Positions 53,291-61,549 are shown, counted from the stretch's first letter. The stretch: 64,000 nt of DNA from Pseudomonas fluorescens Q2-87 (GCF_000281895.1 NZ_CM001558.1:1802556-1866555), one strand, 5' to 3'. Notes: generated by a model from the sequence alone, not told the origin. A program made the numbers and translations.

Positions 53291-53734
53291 ATGCCTGCCA
53301 TGCCGAACAAAGCACTACGTATTCTGATTGCCGACAAGCAACACACTCATCGAATCGTGCTGGAACGCCTCTTCAATCAACAGGGCTATTTTCGGATCGT
53401 CCCGGTGAGCGACATGCAAGAGCTGTTGACACTGGTGGGGTACGACGGCGACCCGTTCGACCTGGTGGTCGTCAACGCAGGGCTGGCGAACGGGGTGCTG
53501 GATTTGCACGAGTTCATTATCGACAACCCGCAGATTCGTCACGCAATGGTCTACAACGCGCCACAAGTGGGGCGCTCGTCGGTTCCGGTTGCGCGCCGGT
53601 CCAGTCTGCATTTGAGCCATGCCCCACTGCCTGACCGCGCGTCGCTGCAGCGCCTGATGGAACGGGTCGACCGCCCGGCCAGCGAGCCCCTGCAATCATG
53701 GGATCAAGCCTTGCGCCAGGGCCGTGGCGGCTGA
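53291..53734 (+). CDS. Degenerate receiver-domain protein (phospho-acceptor Asp replaced by Asn)
   Basis: About 147 residues from the ATG at 53291; 53300 is an equally plausible start, and the frame stays open back to 53174 overlapping the kinase gene. It has the receiver-like core ALRILIADKQHTHRIVLERLF, but the expected phosphorylated Asp is Asn in FDLVVVNAGLANG, and the acidic pair before it is reduced to one Asp (ADKQ). No output domain follows. The position between a RocS-like kinase and a RocA-like regulator matches where RocR (receiver plus EAL) sits in P. aeruginosa, but there is no EAL domain here. It may sequester the relay partner or be a remnant. Confidence 0.7.
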   Translation: MPAMPNKALRILIADKQHTHRIVLERLFNQQGYFRIVPVSDMQELLTLVGYDGDPFDLVVVNAGLANGVLDLHEFIIDNPQIRHAMVYNAPQVGRSSVPVARRSSLHLSHAPLPDRASLQRLMERVDRPASEPLQSWDQALRQGRGG

Positions 53735-53848
53735 CGCGGGCCGCCGGTCCGGACTGTCGGACCTGACAGGTGCCAAGCCCTGGCATGTGTGCAAGAGTCC
53801 GGTGCAGCCAAGGCATCGGTGCCGTTTGTTTTGAATGGGGGAACTGCC

Positions 53849-54463
53849 TTGAAAGACGTATTGATCGTGGATGACCACCCTGTCATACGGGGAGCATTGC
53901 GGCTCATTTGCCAGAATGAAGGCTTCACTCAGATCCGGGATGCCAGCGGGGCGGCCGATGCCCGGAGCTTCATCAAGGAAGGCGTGCCAGACCTGGTGAT
54001 CCTGGACCTGGTGATGAACGGTTTCGATGGCCTGGACCTGCTGGTGTGGATCACGGGCCAGTTTCCCGACTGTGGTGTGCTGGTGTTCACGTCCCAGGAT
54101 GCGCAGCATTTCTGCAACCGCTGCATCTCGGCCGGGGCCAGGGGGTTCGTCACCAAGAAAAGCGACCTGAAGGAACTGACCAAGGCCATTCATGCGTTGA
54201 AGTCCGGCTATGCGTATTTCCCACAAATGTCCGTCAGGCTGGATTTTCAACAGCGCACCGAACAGCAAGCCCTGGAAAGTCTTTCCACCCGCGAACTGTC
54301 CATCCTGCGCATGCTGGCCATGGGCATGCGCGGCAAGGACATCGCCGAGAGCCTGTTCCTGAGCCCGAAAACCGTCAGCACCTACAAGACTCGCCTGTTG
54401 GAGAAGCTTGGGTTGAAGTCATTGGTGGGCCTGTCAGAGTTCGCCAAGCGCAATCATCTATAA
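53849..54463 (+). CDS. LuxR/NarL-family response regulator (BvgA/RocA-like)
   Basis: 204 residues from the TTG at 53849, chosen because GGGGGAAC precedes it and because the receiver fold starts at once (LKDVLIVDDHPVIRGAL). An in-frame ATG at 53789 would add 20 residues not typical of the family. The receiver keeps the Asp pair (VDDH), the phospho-acceptor (DLVILDLVMNG) and the Lys (TKKSD). The C-terminal LuxR helix-turn-helix has LSTRELSILRMLAMGMRGKD and SPKTVSTYKTRLLEKLG. It is the likely DNA-binding output of the hybrid kinase at 49884. Targets are not visible here. Confidence 0.88.
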   Translation: MKDVLIVDDHPVIRGALRLICQNEGFTQIRDASGAADARSFIKEGVPDLVILDLVMNGFDGLDLLVWITGQFPDCGVLVFTSQDAQHFCNRCISAGARGFVTKKSDLKELTKAIHALKSGYAYFPQMSVRLDFQQRTEQQALESLSTRELSILRMLAMGMRGKDIAESLFLSPKTVSTYKTRLLEKLGLKSLVGLSEFAKRNHL

Positions 54464-54465
54464 AT

Positions 54466-54480
54466 GTGGGAGCGAGCTTG
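54466..54480 (+). repeat. Truncated single REP, family B
   Basis: GTGGGAGCGAGCTTG matches the first 15 bases of the family B arm, directly after the response-regulator stop, and then ends abruptly. No partner arm is visible. Confidence 0.6.
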
Positions 54481-54591
54481 ATCACTGTTCTTCATATAGA
54501 ACGCTAAAGCCGATTTTTGCAGTCTAGTGCTTCAAAGGTGACGGTTTTATCCTGTCTCATCGAATCGCATCACCTGATTTGGAGACACGGC

Positions 54592-55473
54592 ATGAAGAAC
54601 ATCATCGGCCTCTACACCAGCCCGCAGCCCCATTGGGTCGGCGACGGCTTCCCGGTTCGCACGCTGTTTTCCTACGACAACCTGGGCAAGCACATCAGCC
54701 CGTTTTTGCTGCTGGACCACGCGGCCCCCACCGAATTCGCACCCACCACCGAGCGTCGCGGTGTCGGGCAACACCCGCATCGCGGCTTCGAAACCGTGAC
54801 CATCGTCTATCAGGGCGAACTGGAACACCGTGACTCCACCGGCAGCGGCGGCAAGATCGGGCCCGGCGACGTGCAGTGGATGACCGCCGCTTCCGGCATC
54901 ATCCATGAAGAATTTCATTCCGAAGCCTTCGCCCGACAGGGCGGGTTCATGGAAATGGTCCAGCTGTGGGTCAACCTGCCAGCCAAGGATAAAATGGCCG
55001 CGGCCGGCTACCAGACGCTGCTCAAGGGCGACATTCCAACTATCGCCCTGAAAGACGATGCCGGCAGTCTGCGCCTGATCGCCGGGCACTTCGACGGCCA
55101 GCAAGGCCCAGCGAAAACCTTTACTCCCATCGATGTCTGGGACATCCGCTTGAATGCCGGGAAAAACCTCATCCTCGACCTGCATGAAGGCCACAGCACC
55201 GCCCTGGTGGTGCTGCGTGGTTCGGTCCTGGCCAACGACCGCGAGCGGGTCGAGGCCGGGCAACTGGCCCTGTTCGACCGGGCCGGTGACCAGTTGAGCC
55301 TGCACGCCAACAACGACGCGGTGATGCTGCTGCTCAGTGGCGAGCCCATCGACGAACCCATCGTCGGTCATGGTCCGTTCGTGATGAACAGCGAGCAGGA
55401 AATCCACCAGGCCTTCAATGACTTCCATTCCGGGCATTTTGGGCGGATGGAGGCGAAATCACAGCCACACTGA
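54592..55473 (+). CDS. Pirin-family cupin protein
   Basis: 293 residues from the ATG at 54592 after GGAGACACGG. The N-terminal cupin carries the pirin metal site (QHPHRGFETVTIVYQGELEH read in parts: HPHRGFET, GELEHRDS) and the motif IIHEEFHSE. The second cupin half follows, ending with PFVMNSEQEIHQAFNDF, a typical pirin C-terminus. Bacterial pirins can have quercetinase or redox-related regulatory roles; nothing here tells which. It stands alone between regulator genes and a REPIN pair. Confidence 0.9.
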   Translation: MKNIIGLYTSPQPHWVGDGFPVRTLFSYDNLGKHISPFLLLDHAAPTEFAPTTERRGVGQHPHRGFETVTIVYQGELEHRDSTGSGGKIGPGDVQWMTAASGIIHEEFHSEAFARQGGFMEMVQLWVNLPAKDKMAAAGYQTLLKGDIPTIALKDDAGSLRLIAGHFDGQQGPAKTFTPIDVWDIRLNAGKNLILDLHEGHSTALVVLRGSVLANDRERVEAGQLALFDRAGDQLSLHANNDAVMLLLSGEPIDEPIVGHGPFVMNSEQEIHQAFNDFHSGHFGRMEAKSQPH

Positions 55474-55480
55474 ATTTCCT

Positions 55481-55567
55481 GTGGGAGCGGGCTTGCTCGC
55501 GAACGCGCAGTGTCAGTGAAACAAGTGCTTGTTGATACATTGCCTTCGCGAGCAAGCCCGCTCCCAC
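55481..55567. repeat. REPIN, family B
   Basis: 87 bp with perfect arms GTGGGAGCGGGCTTGCTCGC at 55481 and complement ending at 55567. It has the same length and arms as the element inside the NRPS at 7432. Confidence 0.92.
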
Positions 55568-55614
55568 ACTTTGGTCGTGGTGAACACAAATCTTGCAACT
55601 ACCGAAAGTCTCCT

Positions 55615-55701
55615 GTGTGAGCGAGCTTGCTCGCGAAGGCGGCCTGACAGTCGATGCTTCATTGACTGATACAGCGAAATCGCGAGCAAGCTCGCTCCCA
55701 C
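55615..55701. repeat. REPIN, family B, second of a tandem pair
   Basis: GTGTGAGCGAGCTTGCTCGCGA at 55615 (one base off the arm consensus) faces its complement ending at 55701. With the preceding element it fills the 306-bp gap 55474-55779. Confidence 0.88.
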
Positions 55702-55779
55702 AACTGATTCGTGGGGATCTCTACAGCGTCTGCAATCTGTGCCAATCTTCGCCCCAATGATCTCCCTGGAGCTGTCCCG

Positions 55780-57222
55780 ATGCCGTCGCTGATTTCCGAC
55801 CACCCGCTGCTCTGTGCCTTGGCGTTGCTTGTGCTCGACTTACTGATGTGGCGGCTGGTCAGCGCAGATCGGATCTATTGGAAAGTGGGCGGGCGATTGG
55901 TGATTTTTTCGCTGTTCAGCGTGCTGCTGTTCAACGAAGGGCTCAACCCCATGGAGCCGGCACAATGGGTCGAAGATGTGCCCCGGCACCTGGCGGCCAC
56001 CGGTTTGCAGATCGCCTGGTGGTTGTTCGCCGCGCGAACCCTGACGGTGATGATTGTCGCGGCGATGATGCAGCGGGTCGGCCATACCGGGCGCTTATTG
56101 CAGGATTTGCTGGGCGCGGTGATTTTCCTGATTGCCGTCATCGCGGCGTTGGCGTATGTGCTGGACCTGCCGGTCAAGGGCGTACTGGCCACGTCCGGCG
56201 CGATGGCGATCATCGTCGGCCTGGCCTTGCAGAGCACCCTCAGCGATGTGTTTTCCGGGATCGTGCTCAACACCACCAAGCCCTACCAGCTCGACGACTG
56301 GATCTCCATCGACGGCACCGAGGGTCGGGTCACCGACATTGATTGGCGGGCCACCCGGTTGCAGACCGCCCAAGGCAGCATGGCAGTCATTCCCAATTCG
56401 CTGGCAGCCAAGGCCAAAGTGATCAACTTCAGCCGGCCCAGCGATGTCCACGGCTTATCCATCAGCGTCCAGGTCAGCCCCCACGTGCGTCCACAAACCG
56501 TAATCGACGCGTTGGAGCGAGCGATGATCGGCTGCCGTACCTTGCTCGCCAGTCCGGCACCCTGCGTCACGCTCAAAAGTAGCGGCAATGAGGGCGCGGA
56601 ATACGAGATCAGCGGGTTCGTCGCCTCCCGCGCCCAGAAGCGCGAGGTGCGTAACCAGTTGTTCGACCTGGCGTTCCGGCACTTGCAAGCATCGGGCGTG
56701 AGCCTGTTGTCCGGCAGCGAAAGCGCCATGGCCAAGGACGCATCGCGGCCCCGGGCGTTGCTGGAAAGCTCGAATATTTTCTCCACGTTGCGCCAGGACG
56801 AGAAAGAGACCTTCAGCCAGAACATGAGCTTGCAGACGTTCCGTGCCGGCGACCTGATTTTGCCGGCCGGGGAAGTCAGCGATCATTTGTTCATCGTCGA
56901 GTCCGGCGTGGTCAGTGTGACGCTTGTACGCAACGGCCAGCCTTTCGAGGCCGCGCGCATGGGGCCGGGGGAGGTGATCGGCGAAGCCGGGATCGTGTCC
57001 GAGCAGGCTACCCTGGCAAGCTTCTCGGCCAAGACGTTCTGCACCCTCTATCGTATCGAGAACAGCTATCTCAAACCTTGCCTCGACGCCCGTCGCGACA
57101 TCAACGATGCCATGAAAAACTTGCTGGACGTGCGCATCCACCTCGCCCAGAACCTGACCCGTGACGTGCCCAAGCCAATCGCCAAGAAGCGCTTCCTGCA
57201 ATGGCTGCGCAGTCGGGCCTGA
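55780..57222 (+). CDS. MscS-type mechanosensitive channel with C-terminal cyclic-nucleotide-binding domain
   Basis: 480 residues from the ATG at 55780 after GGAG. About four to five membrane segments occupy the first 150 residues. The MscS pore region follows (VLATSGAMAIIVGLALQSTLSD), then the beta domain (PYQLDDWISIDGTEGRV; AVIPNSLAAKAKVINFS) and the cytoplasmic cage. From about residue 335 a cyclic-nucleotide-binding-like domain follows (FRAGDLILPAGEVSDHLF, MGPGEVIGEAGIVSE). It is presumably an inner-membrane channel gated by tension and modulated by ligand. The canonical phosphate-binding Arg of cAMP sites is not evident at GEAGIVSEQAT, so ligand binding is uncertain. Confidence 0.9.
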   Translation: MPSLISDHPLLCALALLVLDLLMWRLVSADRIYWKVGGRLVIFSLFSVLLFNEGLNPMEPAQWVEDVPRHLAATGLQIAWWLFAARTLTVMIVAAMMQRVGHTGRLLQDLLGAVIFLIAVIAALAYVLDLPVKGVLATSGAMAIIVGLALQSTLSDVFSGIVLNTTKPYQLDDWISIDGTEGRVTDIDWRATRLQTAQGSMAVIPNSLAAKAKVINFSRPSDVHGLSISVQVSPHVRPQTVIDALERAMIGCRTLLASPAPCVTLKSSGNEGAEYEISGFVASRAQKREVRNQLFDLAFRHLQASGVSLLSGSESAMAKDASRPRALLESSNIFSTLRQDEKETFSQNMSLQTFRAGDLILPAGEVSDHLFIVESGVVSVTLVRNGQPFEAARMGPGEVIGEAGIVSEQATLASFSAKTFCTLYRIENSYLKPCLDARRDINDAMKNLLDVRIHLAQNLTRDVPKPIAKKRFLQWLRSRA

Positions 57223-57251
57223 ACGACCCTCGAAAGGTGCATCGTCCCCCC

Positions 57252-57381
57252 GTGGCGAGGGAGCTTGCTCCCGCTGGGTGGCGCAGCCGCCCCAAAATGG
57301 CCCAACACCATTTTCCAGGCAGACCGCATCGGCTGGGTTACGACTGCTTCGCAGCCGAGCGGGAGCAAGCTCCCTCGCCAC
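57252..57381. repeat. REPIN, family A
   Basis: Family A arms at 57252 and ending at 57381 lie behind the channel gene. Confidence 0.88.
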
Positions 57382-57454
57382 AATTGCGGTCTTCAATAGC
57401 CCCGCGCCCGGCCGCGCTGATTGGCTACCCGAACTTCCCAATAATTGGCTATTT

Positions 57455-57474
57455 GCCCTGCGCCAGCGCAGGGC
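57455..57474. promoter_or_regulatory. 20-bp near-perfect palindrome upstream of the AhpD-like gene
   Basis: GCCCTGCGC-CA-GCGCAGGGC has 9-bp perfect arms, 37 bp before the ATG. Two copies of TTGGCTA (57421, 57445) lie just upstream. It may be a repressor operator. Confidence 0.35.
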
Positions 57475-57511
57475 TAACGTAGCGCCACACCCAATTGTCC
57501 TGGAGTTCGCC

Positions 57512-57952
57512 ATGCAACCGCGTATCGATTTCTACACCGCGTCCCCTGAGGCCCTCAAAGCCATGATCGCCCTGGAAACCGCCGTCTCCAAGCTCGGCCT
57601 GGAAAAGCCGCTGCTGGAACTGGTCAAGCTGCGCTCCTCGCAGATCAATGGCTGTGCCTTCTGCATCGACATGCACACCGCCGATGCCCGCAAGGACGGC
57701 GAGACCGAACGTCGCCTGTACGCCGTGACCGCCTGGCGCGAAGCACCGTTCTTCACCCCGCGTGAACGCGCCGCACTGGCCTGGACCGAAGCGCTGACCC
57801 GCTTGAGCGACACCCATGCGCCGGACGCCGACTTTGAACTGCTCAATCAGCATTTCACCGCCAAGGAAATGGTCGACCTCACCGTGGCGATCAACACCAT
57901 CAACGGCTGGAACCGCCTGGCGGTGGGTTTTCGTAAGATGCCCGAGGCGTGA
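57512..57952 (+). CDS. AhpD/carboxymuconolactone decarboxylase-like protein
   Basis: 146 residues from the ATG at 57512 after TGGAG. The AhpD-like core has the paired cysteines and His of the family (NGCAFCIDMHTADAR, a CxxC...H redox motif near residue 48) and the C-terminal NTINGWNRLAVGFR. Such proteins are alkylhydroperoxidase-type antioxidants or CMD-like enzymes. The intact CxxC favours peroxidase or disulfide activity over a decarboxylase. The longer open frame upstream runs through the REPIN. Confidence 0.9.
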   Translation: MQPRIDFYTASPEALKAMIALETAVSKLGLEKPLLELVKLRSSQINGCAFCIDMHTADARKDGETERRLYAVTAWREAPFFTPRERAALAWTEALTRLSDTHAPDADFELLNQHFTAKEMVDLTVAINTINGWNRLAVGFRKMPEA

Positions 57953-57982
57953 GCCGCTGCTCCATTCAATAGACACAACCCT

Positions 57983-58070
57983 GTGGGAGCGAGCTTGCTC
58001 GCGATGGCGTCGGTACCTTCGACATCACCGCAAACTGACACACCGCCTTCGTGAGCAAGCCCGCTGCCAC
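57983..58070. repeat. REPIN, family B, slightly decayed
   Basis: GTGGGAGCGAGCTTGCTCGC at 57983 faces a partner ending at 58070 that carries two substitutions (GTGAGCAAG, GCTGCCAC). Confidence 0.82.
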
Positions 58071-58166
58071 AAAAAATCTTCGTCCACCGATCCGCCCAGG
58101 ACCGGCTCGCCAGCCAGTCATCCCACGCCGGGAACTTCGCCCGTTTGATTTTCTTCTACCTACAAC

Positions 58167-58187
58167 AGACGGCTCCAGCCGTCTTTT
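58167..58187 (+). terminator. Hairpin with T-run in the hpf leader (terminator or attenuator-like)
   Basis: AGACGGCT-CC-AGCCGTCT is a perfect 8-bp stem followed by TTT, four bases before the AGAGGAG ribosome site of the HPF-like gene. It could end upstream transcription or regulate the gene. Confidence 0.45.
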
Positions 58188-58203
58188 GTCAGAGGAGTCG
58201 ATC

Positions 58204-58626
58204 ATGCAAGTTCAAGTCAACAGCAACCATATCGAAGGCAGTGCCCGCTTGCAGGAGTGGGTCGGCAGCACGGTGGCGGACGCCCTGCACCGGTTTGAAG
58301 ATCAACTGGCCCGGGTCGAGATTCATGTCAGTGATGAAAATGCGCAGAAGGGCGGTGCGGCGGACAAGCGTTGCCAGATCGAAGCACGGTTGCAGGGTGT
58401 TTCGCCGGTGTCTGTCAGTCACAAGGCTGAAAACCTGGAGCTGGCCGTGGAAGGGGCTGCGGAGAAAATGGTCCACGCGCTCGATCATCAGATCGGCAAG
58501 CTCAACCCTGCCGTGGAGTCCATGGGCCGCGTGACCGCTCCCGTGGATGAGGCGCCGCCCGAGGTGGTGGATTCGATGTTGGAGGAAGACTTCCTCGAAA
58601 ACCAAGAGGCCCGGGGCAAAGAATAA
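58204..58626 (+). CDS. HPF/RaiA-family ribosome-associated protein
   Basis: 140 residues from the ATG at 58204, with AGAGGAG at good spacing. The N-terminal ~100 residues form an HPF/RaiA domain (VQVNSNHIEGSARLQEWV; ARVEIHVSDENAQKGG; VSVSHKAENLELAVEGAA). HPF-family proteins bind the 30S decoding and P-site region and silence ribosomes in stress. The acidic C-terminal tail (VVDSMLEEDFLENQEA) is not part of the canonical short HPF. It is eleven bases upstream of a baeRF gene, forming a two-gene operon. Confidence 0.86.
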   Translation: MQVQVNSNHIEGSARLQEWVGSTVADALHRFEDQLARVEIHVSDENAQKGGAADKRCQIEARLQGVSPVSVSHKAENLELAVEGAAEKMVHALDHQIGKLNPAVESMGRVTAPVDEAPPEVVDSMLEEDFLENQEARGKE

Positions 58627-58636
58627 GGAGACGATC

Positions 58637-59812
58637 ATGACCGCTCATCAACCCTTCAGCCGCCAAATGCTGACCGAGCTACTGGCGTTCGACGAACAGC
58701 CGAGCCTTTCGTTGTACATGCCCACCCACCGCACGTTCCCGGAGCGCAGCCAGGACCCGATCCGCTACAAGAACCTGGTGCGCGAACTGCAGGCCCAACT
58801 GGAACAACAGCATCCGGATCTGGATAACACATCATTGCTCGAACCGTTCCTGGCGCTGGTCGATGACCAGGATTTCTGGAACTCCAATCGGGACGGCATC
58901 GCGGTATTCGGCGCACCCGACTATTTCAAGGTCATCGCAGTGAACCAGCGCTTGCCGGAATGCGCCTTCGCCAACAGCCATCCGTATCTCAAGCCATTGC
59001 TGCGACTGGCCCAGTCCACCGAGCGCTATCAGGCGCTGTGCCTGACTCGCGATGAAGTCTGGTTGTATGAAGGCAGCTCGCAGCAACTGGAGAAAGTCGA
59101 GCTGTCCGAACAAGTGCCGCGCAACCAGGTAGAAGCCCTGGGCGAGGACTTGACCTCTGGCGACCAGCAAGGTTTCCCCAACGGGTTCAGCCGCAGCAGC
59201 GAACGCGGCGATCCGATGATGCACGAGTCGGCCGGCGGCGGTAAGCAGGACGAAATCAACCTGGACCGCGAGCGGTTCTTCCGTGCCGTGGACAAAGCCA
59301 TTCTTGAACACCATTCCCAGCCGTCAGGGTTGCCGATGATTCTGGTGGCGTTGCCGGAGAACCAGGCGGTGTTCCGCGCCGTCAGCCACAACTCGCACCT
59401 GCTGGGCCAGGGCATCGATGCCGACCCGTCGCGCATGAGCGTGGAAGAGTTGCGCGTGCATTGCTCGAAGCTGATGAACCACAGCCACTCGGACCGGATC
59501 GTCGACAGCCTGAACCGTTATGGCGTTGCGGTGGGGCAGGGACGGGCGCTGGACGGTCTCGCCGCCATTGCAAAGGCTGCTTGGGAAAGCCGCGTGGCGC
59601 TGCTGTTGGTGGAGGCGGAGCGCCAAGTGCCAGGCCAGCTCGATCCAGACAAGGGCAAGCTGATTATCGATGAGACCGGCGATGCACAGGCGATCGACGT
59701 GCTGGACGAGCTGATCCTGGCGGTCACCCGGCAAGGCGGCGAGGTGGTCGTGGTTCCTCCTGAGCATGTCATGCCCACCGACACGGGCGCGGCGGCCGTG
59801 TGCCGGTTCTAA
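58637..59812 (+). CDS. baeRF-family protein (bacterial relative of archaeo-eukaryotic release factor)
   Basis: 391 residues from the ATG at 58637, after AAGGAG. The N-terminal part (LSLYMPTHRTFPERSQDPIR) and the overall layout match the baeRF family 3, bacterial relatives of eRF1/Pelota. A Gly-rich loop ESAGGGKQDE near residue 200, followed by LDRERFFRAVDKAI, sits where eRF1 has its GGQ loop; this is a positional suggestion, not proof of activity. The C-terminal half (LLVEAERQVPGQLD, EVVVVPPEHVMP) resembles the L7Ae-like domain, whose end motif matches VVVPxxxMP. Cotranscription with an HPF-like gene points to ribosome hibernation or rescue. Confidence 0.82.
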   Translation: MTAHQPFSRQMLTELLAFDEQPSLSLYMPTHRTFPERSQDPIRYKNLVRELQAQLEQQHPDLDNTSLLEPFLALVDDQDFWNSNRDGIAVFGAPDYFKVIAVNQRLPECAFANSHPYLKPLLRLAQSTERYQALCLTRDEVWLYEGSSQQLEKVELSEQVPRNQVEALGEDLTSGDQQGFPNGFSRSSERGDPMMHESAGGGKQDEINLDRERFFRAVDKAILEHHSQPSGLPMILVALPENQAVFRAVSHNSHLLGQGIDADPSRMSVEELRVHCSKLMNHSHSDRIVDSLNRYGVAVGQGRALDGLAAIAKAAWESRVALLLVEAERQVPGQLDPDKGKLIIDETGDAQAIDVLDELILAVTRQGGEVVVVPPEHVMPTDTGAAAVCRF

Positions 59813-59841
59813 GGAAATCACGCGTTTGAATGCCGAGCCTG

Positions 59842-59930
59842 GTGGGAGCGAGCTTGCTCGCGACAGTGGTGTGTCAGTTGGCATGCGTAGGGGCAGTCAG
59901 TCTGTCATCGCAAGCAAGCTCGCTCCCATA
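59842..59930. repeat. REPIN, family B, decayed right arm
   Basis: GTGGGAGCGAGCTTGCTCGC at 59842 faces a right arm ending near 59930 in CTCCCAT, with one arm substitution (CGCAAGCAAGC). Confidence 0.8.
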
Positions 59931-59983
59931 GGCTGGCATTGCAGCTTCGGACGACAGGCACCGTAATAGGTTTGCTTCGTATT

Positions 59984-60002
59984 AATAGGAAGCATTACTA
60001 TT
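59984..60002 (+). promoter_or_regulatory. Candidate iron-responsive operator upstream of fecI
   Basis: AATAG-N9-CTATT is a 19-bp palindrome in AT-rich DNA, 27 bp before the fecI start. Size and position suit a Fur box, but agreement with the Fur consensus is weak (8 of 14 positions by my count). Confidence 0.3.
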
Positions 60003-60029
60003 CACGCCCCGTTTCCACAGCGCGCCGCG

Positions 60030-60530
60030 ATGACCTCCAAGCTGCCCCGCAGACCTGGCTTCCTAGAGCATTACGAAGAGTTGATCGGCACCTGGACCCG
60101 TCGCCTGCGCAATCGCCAGCAGGCCGAGGACTTGGCCCATGACACCTTCGTGCGGGTGCTTGAGTCGAATTCGGCGGAGGTCGAACAACCACGGGCCTAT
60201 CTGCACCAGACCGCGCGCAACATTGCGGTGGATGGCTATCGGCGCGAAGATCGACGGGGGGCCATGGAGGAGGTGGCGGTTGACCATAGCCAGTCGCTGT
60301 CGGGCGACCCGGAGCATTTCATGCACGCGATCCAGTTGGCAGACTCCATCGAACGAGCGCTTGCCGAACTGCCGGCCAACTGCCGTACGGTGTTTGTCTG
60401 GCAGAAGATCGAAGGCTTGACCCAGGCCGAGATTGCCGAGCGCCTGGGACTGTCCAAGAACATGGTGGAAAAATATATGATCCGCACCCTGCGGCATCTG
60501 CGTGATCGCCTGGACGGGCCTGAGCAATGA
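60030..60530 (+). CDS. fecI: FecI-like ECF sigma factor
   Basis: 166 residues from the ATG at 60030. Sigma region 2 is NRQQAEDLAHDTFVRVLE and region 4 is LPANCRTVFVWQKIEGLT followed by a helix-turn-helix (AEIAERLGLSKNMVEKY). It should drive fecA transcription when ferric citrate is sensed. Its stop overlaps the fecR start by four bases (ATGA), and fecA follows, giving the classic fecI-fecR-fecA order. The first 12 residues are weakly conserved, so the start could be slightly downstream. Confidence 0.9.
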   Translation: MTSKLPRRPGFLEHYEELIGTWTRRLRNRQQAEDLAHDTFVRVLESNSAEVEQPRAYLHQTARNIAVDGYRREDRRGAMEEVAVDHSQSLSGDPEHFMHAIQLADSIERALAELPANCRTVFVWQKIEGLTQAEIAERLGLSKNMVEKYMIRTLRHLRDRLDGPEQ

Positions 60531-61549
60531 CCCGTCGCTATTTTCCACCTGAGCCACAGGACCTTCCGATGGACAGCCGTGAATGCCCGTGCGGGCAGGA
60601 CAGGGTTCGCGACGAGGCGGCGCAGTGGTTCGTGCGCTTGCAAGCGCCGGCCATGGGTGTCGAAGAGCGCCAGCGGTTTGAAGCCTGGCTGGACGAACAC
60701 GCCAATCACCGCGATGAAATTCAATTGCTCCAGGGGATCTGGAGCGCCACGGACCTGCTGCCCAAGGAACGCCTGCAAGCGTTGTGCGAGCCACCGGCCA
60801 AACGTCCTCAGCGCCGGCCATTGTTACGCTACGCGGTCGCCGCCGGGCTGCTGGCGGTGGTGGTCGGGTTGGGGTTGTTCAGCGGCTTGAGTTCCTCCAC
60901 CGACTACAGCGGCGAATATGCCACCGCCTTCGGCGAGCGCCGGCACATTGCATTGCCGGACGGTTCGGTGATCGACCTCAACAGCCGCAGCCGGGTGCGC
61001 GTTCGATTCGCCCACTATCAGCGCCGGGTGGAACTGGCCGAAGGCGAGGCGTTGTTCAACGTCGAGCACGATGCCAGTCGGCCATTCACTGTCGACGCGG
61101 GCAACGGCCAGGTGACAGTGACCGGCACGCGCTTCGATGTGCGCCGTGATCCCGACAAGACCCGTATCGCGGTGGCGCAGGGCAGCGTCAAGGTCCAGGG
61201 ACGCGCCGCGCGCCAGGCTCAATCGGTCAGCCTGACTGCGGGCCTCGGTACCCAGATCGATGCTCAGGGCAAAGTCGCCACACCCTATGCGGTAAACACC
61301 GAGGCGCTCACTGCCTGGCGCAACGGCAAGCTGGTGTTCAACGACGCGCCGCTGAAGGACGTGGTTGAAGAAGTTTCCCGTTATCGCGCCCAGCCCTTGC
61401 GAGTCGCCAACACGGCGGTGGGCAACTTGCGCCTGACCAGCGTGTTCCGCGCCGACGATCCCGAGGCGCTGCTCAAGGCGCTACCGAACATTTTGCCGGT
61501 GGCGGTGCGGTCCCTGGATGACGGCAGCCAGGAAATAATTGCGCGATAG
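60527..61549 (+). CDS. fecR: FecR-like anti-sigma / signal-transducing protein
   Basis: 340 residues. The N-terminal cytoplasmic DUF4880 domain (DEAAQWFVRLQAPAMG) is followed by one membrane segment (AVAAGLLAVVVGLGLFSG, ~105-122) and a periplasmic FecR domain (RRHIALPDGSVIDLNSRSRV in parts; GTRFDVRRDPDKTRIAV), with a C-terminal STN-interacting region (LVFNDAPLKDVVEEVSRY). It holds FecI inactive until contacted by the signalling domain of FecA. The ATG at 60527 sits in ATGA overlap; a second Met at codon 15 (MDSRECPCGQ) could be the true start. Confidence 0.92.
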   Translation: MTRRYFPPEPQDLPMDSRECPCGQDRVRDEAAQWFVRLQAPAMGVEERQRFEAWLDEHANHRDEIQLLQGIWSATDLLPKERLQALCEPPAKRPQRRPLLRYAVAAGLLAVVVGLGLFSGLSSSTDYSGEYATAFGERRHIALPDGSVIDLNSRSRVRVRFAHYQRRVELAEGEALFNVEHDASRPFTVDAGNGQVTVTGTRFDVRRDPDKTRIAVAQGSVKVQGRAARQAQSVSLTAGLGTQIDAQGKVATPYAVNTEALTAWRNGKLVFNDAPLKDVVEEVSRYRAQPLRVANTAVGNLRLTSVFRADDPEALLKALPNILPVAVRSLDDGSQEIIAR

